This document shows, piece by piece, positions 58,335-64,000 of a DNA stretch of 64,000 bases (positions within the stretch are counted from its first letter, which is position 1; each line of letters begins with the position of its first letter). This DNA comes from Scedosporium boydii. Taxonomy: Eukaryota > Ascomycota > Sordariomycetes > Microascales > Microascaceae. The translations under genes and the position numbers were made by a program. A model generated the notes under the pieces. That model had not been told where the DNA came from. It did no database searches and saw only the letters and a program-made list of their open reading frames with translations. The stretch covers positions 62,001 through 126,000 of the forward strand of contig NJFT01000033.1 in the NCBI GenBank assembly GCA_002221725.1, written 5' to 3'.

Positions 58335-59008
58335 TCAGTCGTCGAGGTGGAGAACTTTTTTCATCTGTTCAACGGACTCTATATCTTCCACTGCCACCTT
58401 GTACACTTCATAGAAATCAAGTCGCCGTTGCAGGTCCAGATGTTCACTCCACTGAATGATATCCTTGCCATATTTCCGAAAGAGAAATATCAGATCTTCA
58501 AAGTCCGACATCTTCTTCCGGGACGTCCACGCACCCAATTTTCCCTCAACTTGCCACGTCAAGTGAATAACAGGCACTTGATTACCTTGCGGCGTGTTGA
58601 AGCTTGGCTGAATCAGTTCGTAGGAGTCCTCATCTCCCAGAACCGGCGTGTCAAGTCGGCCTACAGCAAAATCAGTGATCAATATCATGATGACGCCGGC
58701 ATCGCCGTATCGCGAGTTGGAAGGCACTTGTACGAACCTGAGAGAACAATGTCTACTCCGACGACCTCGTCCGCCAGCACAAGAAGATCGAGATCTCTCG
58801 TTTCTCGACGAGATCCCCGAAGCTTGAGAGCCCATCCTCCAAACCAAGCGTAGTATTGGCCTTGGAAGGCTTCCTGGAGGTAAGCTGCTGCCTTTGCCAT
58901 TTGTTGCGGTTTTGTCCTTATAGCATTGAGTTCCAGCTCCTTCAGATCCTTTGGCGATGTCTCGCCGAAGTACTTGGCTCCTTGTAATTGGGAGCTGCCG
59001 CTAGCCAT
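58335..59008 (-). CDS. Nucleotidyltransferase-fold protein with intact DxD motif
   Basis: Two exons on the minus strand, 59008-58738 and 58660-58335, join in phase 1 to 198 residues; the donor is the less common GTTCGT, the acceptor CTGTAG. The motif FGGWALKLRGSRRE then TRDLDLLV at about 56-77 fits the nucleotidyltransferase signature: Gly57-Gly58, Arg, then Asp72-Leu-Asp74, the two carboxylates expected to hold metal. VDIVLSGRLDTPVLG follows across the splice, then HLTWQVEGKLGAW and an alpha-helical C-terminus (MSDFEDLIFLFRKYGKDI) of the kind seen in AbiEii/MNT-type and related small nucleotidyltransferases. The substrate is unknown. The frame is uninterrupted and active-site residues are kept, so the gene is likely functional. 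Same fold as its convergent neighbour, but sequence identity looks low. Confidence 0.77.
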
Positions 59009-60354
59009 ATCTAGGCTCGCTGTAAAGTCCGTGTCGAGCCCCGTATTCCCGGCCGACGATGATGCAGATGGCCTGGGTGTGCTGGAAGTGCCTTGAAGTG
59101 TCTAGCTGTCGACGCTCTGTGATCAGGTAATCACAGTCGACTCGGGGTTCAACAATGAATTGGGTCCATGTGATCTTGACCCGGTCAAGGCGCGCATGGT
59201 GCGAACTTTAGTGTTGGCAGTTTAAGTTAAGGTAGAAAACAAAACCCAACCCTTTTGACGAAGTAACCAGCCCCGCGCTTAGATTCGTCTGGTGCCCGAC
59301 TTGGAAGCGTTTCCTAGCATCGGTGGGATACCGATTTCAGTTCGCCAAATCGAACTCTGAACCAAATTTGATGCTAATAATGGACTGATGGAGTCCAAGC
59401 CGCAAGATGATCACACATACTGAGAGGAGACAACGGCTAGCTGGTCGTGGTCAAATACCCGATCCAGTAGGGAGACGCAGCAAAGCTCTTGCAAGAACTG
59501 GCAGGCATCGGATCCGTTAGCCAATAGAAAATAACGCTGGGGGCACACAATGGAGATCCATCCCAATAGAACTGAAAAAGGCATGCAGGATGGGCTTGTA
59601 AGGCGTTACTGAAATAAGAGGTAGGATGTCGGATCCCAGCTTCCCGGAATCGGAAGTAAAAAGAAGCTGTGAAGACTGAAAGGACTGGCCACCTGCCTGC
59701 GTTGCTTTTAAGGACTCACCGCTCTTTCCTTGTGAATGTTCCGCGGGCGCGCTTGTTCTTTCCGTCTCGGGACCAGACTCGTCTATTTATTGTTCGACCT
59801 TGTTGCCATGGGGGACTGCTTAGGAGAGGAGTGATCGACAAGATTTGGAGCAGGATTCGGAGCGGTGGATGTAGCCTCAACGTGGACTATTAATGATATC
59901 ACGAACAGATCTCGACTTCGCATCAGATAGAGCTATACTTGTACAGCAAAGCGTTTCTCATCAACTCATACCTAGCTCACTTTAACCTAAAGGAAAAGAA
60001 AAAAGACCAAAGGAAATACAAACTCCTAGCCATGGTATCGTATCATCAACACACCAGAAAACCAAAACCTGCTCCACGACTACCACCTGGCCCATACCCG
60101 AAATACACAAACACACAAATGACGCATAACGAAGATTTTCCCTATTCCATTCCATGCGAACAAAGTCTTTTGTACACTTGAACAAATATAGACTTGAAAC
60201 CAGAAACTCAAACAGAAACAGAAACAAAAAAGACGTACTCTCAAAGCTACAACAGGATATCATTACTATGTATAGTGAAGAGAAAGTGGAGTGAGAAGGA
60301 TAAAAAGGAAAGGAAAAAGACAAGAAGAAAGAACAATAAGACCCCCATCCCCTT
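59009..60354. other. Intergenic region, no supported gene
   Basis: Holds the promoter of the minus-strand nucleotidyltransferase-fold gene and the 3' untranslated region of the transcription-factor gene, which is T-rich on its own strand (A-rich at 59990-60330 on the plus strand). Short frames here are unconvincing. Confidence 0.6.
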
Positions 60355-63021
60355 TTACACGCCAGTAAAAGGCCACGTTTCCGGCACGTTCAAGTTGAAG
60401 AAATCACCAAGGAACTGCTCTGGGAAGGGCTGGAAGTCGAAATTAGTAGGAAACGATTGCATCTATTACGCGCGGTTAGCGGTTATTTCAATGGCTTTAA
60501 GAAGGGTACAGTTAAGCCTACAGGAAAGTCTTGTGTCATCATCATTCCAGGCGTCGAGGGCCCGACAAGGCCAGCCCGCGAAGCCATAGATGTTGGCGTT
60601 TGGAAAGTCATAACCGGTGGCTAGATACATATTCGAAATTAGCGAAAGACCTCTCACATTACTCCCCTCGGCGGGAGCCGAGGCAGTGCAGAGGAGAAGA
60701 GAAAAGAAATCCTTACACTAGGGCCCATGGACCCGGAACTCATAGATCGCTCAAGATCATCAGGAGAATGCAAATGTCGAACTTGACTCAACCGATCTTG
60801 CAAATTCTTCAGCTTTTCGATAGCGGATGCCTTGGCGTCAGCAGCCGACTTGAGGTTGAGATGTGCCTGCAAGAGCCCAAGGGCTCCGTAGAGGAACACA
60901 AAACCCCAAGGTTCGTAGTTACCGGACCTCAGCAAGCGGTCCTCCTTCATGGCGATACACTTCTCGATCAACTCAACGGTATGTCGTGCGTTAATCATAA
61001 TCATGTTCGTCGATCCTATTTGGTATTCAGTTTCTCGCGTTAGTTCGGGTTGCGTCTCCCCTTCGGGTCCATGTGCTTGCGGATTGGAATGTAATTAGCA
61101 TACCTTGTGGTTGGAGCATGGTGACACTGCACAGCTTGGTCGCAGTAGTAAGTGTATCCTCCCGCATAAAGTTCAACGCCTGAATCCCCTGCTCATAAAG
61201 CTTATCGTGCAACAACACGATATCCCGCGCCGCATTGTAAGACACATTCTCCGAGTACTGATACCTCGTGCCGTCGCTCCCCGGCTTCACGTACTGCTGG
61301 TGCATGGGCAGGATATACTGCCTCAGCTGGATATGCAACAAAGTATACGCGAGAATCGGCTTCTTCGAACTGTGCGTCCCGCTGGAATTCTGATCCCACG
61401 AGGGCAGCGCGTCGATCTCCCGCATCAAATCATTCGTGTATCGTACAATGTCGTCGTAATCCGAGTGGCCGGGAGGACCGTAGAGAAAGCGGCTTAGCTC
61501 GAGCCGCAAGGGAAGGCTCTGCCGCGAAATGTGCTGGTAGGATGAAAAGGTATATTCATCCGGCGGGCGAGACGGGGGGATCTCGGATGACTCCTCGTTG
61601 AACTCATTATCGTCGAGGTTCGCGGGCGCCGCGACGTCGTAGTGGATCTGGCTCGTCAAAGTCGGCAGGCCAAAGTCAAACGAGGCCTGCATGTCGAGCT
61701 CTTGGACCGTCGCCCAGATACGGCGTCGCATCTCCTGATTGTAGGCCGACATTTTTCCAGCCATGTGGCGGGTATCGCGGTGGAGACCGAGCGAGATACC
61801 ATCCTGGATGAGCGCGCCTGCTCCGGTCCAGAACCTCTTCTTCTTGATCGTGTTTACCCGCTTGCCTATGTAGAGGAGACACGCTATTTGGTAGTGGATC
61901 AGTTTGCGATGCTTCTGGCTCTGACGGGCCAGCCAGTCGTCGACGGCTGTCACCCACTTCACGGCCGAGCTATGGTTATCGGACATCATGCCGATAAACT
62001 TGATGGTCGGGTGGGAGTAGAGACAGCACGATATCGACATGATTGACAGAACTAGCGCCGTGAACGCGGCACGCCTCGCGCCCGGTGGCCGGGTCTCCGG
62101 AGGATCCCAGAACTTGGCGTAGTCCCTGCGGAACGTTGGGATGTGAATAATCCGGTGCAGTTGTTCAAAGATATCGAGGTAGACGGTAACGAGGGCATCG
62201 GATTCCTCCTTAGTCGGCAAAAGGGACTCTAGCAAAAGATCCGGCTCGAGGGCTAGCTTCTCCCGCACTTCGGTTCGCATCTTCCGATCCTTGCCCTTGC
62301 GATCATGAAGCTTCACCGACCTCAGCAGCTCGTCGGCCGTTTCCTTCATGAAGGGCGACAAGCCCGTCAGCTCCGCCATGGCCATCGCAGCGCTATGTGG
62401 GCCCAGGAATCGCGTTCGGAATTCCTTGAACCTCACGAACCGAAGTTCGCCCTTCTCGGCGCCAAAGGGTAGATTCTGCGCGCTATTGCGGGCTTCCTCC
62501 GCCGCCCCCTCTTGATCGCCAGCCTGGGTAGACGGTGACGTCGTGGCTACGGGCGTGCTGCCATCTAGGGATCCTCTATGTCGGGACATCTCCTTCTTCA
62601 GCTGGACAATCTCGTGCTCCAGCTTTCGAATCCTCTCATGATCCCTCTCACGAATGGGAGACTGGGTGGTGTCCAGGCGTCGAAAGTCTGGCGGCAGAGA
62701 ATTATAGTCCGACGCAGCATTGATGACCTTGCCGGACCTCGTCTCATACTGGCACCGACCCGGCGTCTCGCTCCTGATGCATCGATCGCATGGCAGTGCG
62801 CGATTGCAAGATAACTTCCGGCGCCTGCACTCGAGGCAGCTTAGCCTAACGCGCTGTCGCTTCCTGGAAGGTTTCGCCGGGTCGTTTTCACCATCGCCAG
62901 CCCTATCTCCATCGTGATCGCCGCCGCCGGCCCCGTCTTCATCCATACCCATCATCGTCACCGTTTTGGAAGACGCCTCCGGGCTGCCGGGCTGCTCCTG
63001 GGACTTTATCGCAAGACTCAT
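60355..63021 (-). CDS. Zn2Cys6 fungal-specific transcription factor
   Basis: Four exons on the minus strand, 63021-61104, 61015-60717, 60620-60522 and 60462-60355, join in frame to 807 residues. After an acidic N-terminus, the binuclear zinc cluster is complete: C62, C65, C72, C78, C81, C90 (C-x2-C-x6-C-x5-C-x2-C-x8-C) with basic residues between the first pairs (CRRRKLSC). A linker leads to a short coiled coil at about 133-149 (KLEHEIVQLKKEMSRHR), the usual dimerisation element. The fungal_trans middle domain spans about 280-570 (IIHIPTFRRDYAKFW, RRRIWATVQELDMQ). The last exons, easy to miss, encode the C-terminal helices and an aromatic, Phe/Pro-rich end (FPEQFLGDFF, ending WPFTGV), a possible activation segment. 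Expected nuclear, binding CGG-type DNA sites; the target pathway cannot be told, and no biosynthetic cluster adjoins it. Confidence 0.9.
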
Positions 63022-64000
63022 GGCTTAAATTAATTCAAAGCAAGCAAACAAAAAGCAAGACGAGGGGAAAAAAGGAAAATTCACCCGTCAAAGCTGGTCG
63101 TCAGAGCCAGCTCTGCTCATGGGTTGGGTTGACCGACAAGGCTGAGAGAGAATGGCGGAATGTCAGCAACCTCTTTGGCCCTTCCGCCGCTCGTAGCCGA
63201 AGGCCGAAGACCGACTGAGCCCCTCAGTGGTCGAATCAATAGAGCAGATTCTCAAAAGGTCCCGTCCGTCGGGGATCGGAGCATGCAAGAAGATATCGGG
63301 GAAGGAAAAAAACAATCAGAAAGGGCCGGAGCGAATAGTGTAATTGCCGGGTTTGTTCTTTCCAGCTTCTTCCCCTCAAAAAAACGGGCTCCTTCGCAAA
63401 AAAATTGTCAAGGCGGGAGGGATTTTTCTGCTTAATTGCCGGGTGGTATGTTGCGGCGCGCTTTGAATTTTTTCGAGTCTCGCCACAAGGCGTTCGTTCC
63501 CTACGCCTCGTTGACAACTGAGAGGGAATGATCTAGGATGAGAACCCCATTGAGAATCGCGAGCGTGCATGTGAGTGTGAGTGATGCTGGGTGTGAAGAC
63601 TTGGCAGAGTCGCTGTCTCTAGGATAGACATCAATGGACTTGAGGTTTACCCCAACTGTTCGGTGAGAGTGAGTGAGCCGGCCGCTGGAACTTGCCGAGC
63701 CCCATCAAAGTTCCAACGTCAAATGAGGAGGGGCGAAAGGGAGGCAAAGCCGAAGGAGGAATGGTGTGATTGGCAGGTGCTGCCAATTGGATGAAGGACG
63801 CTTGGACGGTTGAGCCAGCCGTGTCGAAGACGGTTTGGGTTTGCTGGATCACGCCGCTAGCCTTGTCTGTTTATCGCTGGGCTTGGATTACTAAGGTACA
63901 GATGAGTGGATTACCGAGGACCCGGCCGGAAGTCCTGTCCCACCCCCTGTCCGACTACTTGGTAAGACAACATTGAATTTCATTCAACTTGTACTTTTAA
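63022..64000. other. Upstream region of the transcription-factor gene
   Basis: This interval holds the promoter of the minus-strand regulator gene and further non-coding sequence to the window edge. No supported gene, RNA or repeat was seen; a gene reaching in from beyond the edge cannot be excluded. Confidence 0.55.

Overview
The window is nuclear DNA of a filamentous ascomycete (Pezizomycotina; Sordariomycetes or a near class is likely, but this is inferred from protein style only). The evidence is short spliceosomal introns (about 45-310 bp, GT..AG, with branch sites such as CTAAC), CT-rich promoters, monocistronic genes on both strands, and fungus-type families: a Zn2Cys6 regulator with a fungal_trans domain, DSC E3 ligase subunit Dsc3, GPI-anchored wall proteins and a fungal DOCK protein. 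No bacterial operons, rRNA, convincing tRNA or CRISPR were seen.

Left arm, 1-28.6 kb (gene-rich, mostly housekeeping): ribosomal protein eS25 (130-749 +); mitochondrial ADP/ATP carrier (3221-4756 +); CENP-X/MHF2 histone-fold protein (5430-5908 +); secreted GPI-anchored cupredoxin (8895-9699 +); membrane-anchored cytochrome b5-like (MAPR) protein (10423-11280 -); coiled-coil protein tentatively likened to spindle-pole Cut12/SnaD (12432-14370 +); repeat-bearing GPI-anchored wall protein (16749-19135 +); exosome helicase Mtr4 (19587-22944 +); Dsc3 (23510-24345 -) with an apparent 1-bp frameshift at its start; a protein with a long Pro/Gln-rich tail and a degenerate Rho-like GTPase domain (25105-27120 -); and a disordered orphan (27397-28589 -).

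Middle, about 28.6-45.8 kb: a 17-kb stretch with no recognisable intact gene. It holds scattered short unrelated ORFs, one notable palindrome at 30433-30483 flanked by 8-bp direct repeats, and a pentanucleotide microsatellite. It reads as an old, decayed accessory or repeat-derived block, but no transposase or retroelement domain could be recognised.

Right arm, 45.8-64 kb: a small secreted protein resembling DUF4360 (45801-46563 +); a 2060-residue DOCK-family guanine nucleotide exchange factor (47318-53569 -); two small nucleotidyltransferase-fold proteins lying tail to tail (57271-58030 + and 58335-59008 -), one with an intact DxD-type motif and one with it altered; and a four-exon Zn2Cys6 transcription factor (60355-63021 -).

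Gene structures were rebuilt by hand from reading frame, splice signals and family resemblance. Exon joins were checked for frame continuity, but no transcript or database evidence was available. No obvious biosynthetic cluster or new defence island is visible. The best leads are the degenerate-GTPase protein, the nucleotidyltransferase pair, the Dsc3 frameshift and the palindrome in the gene-free island.
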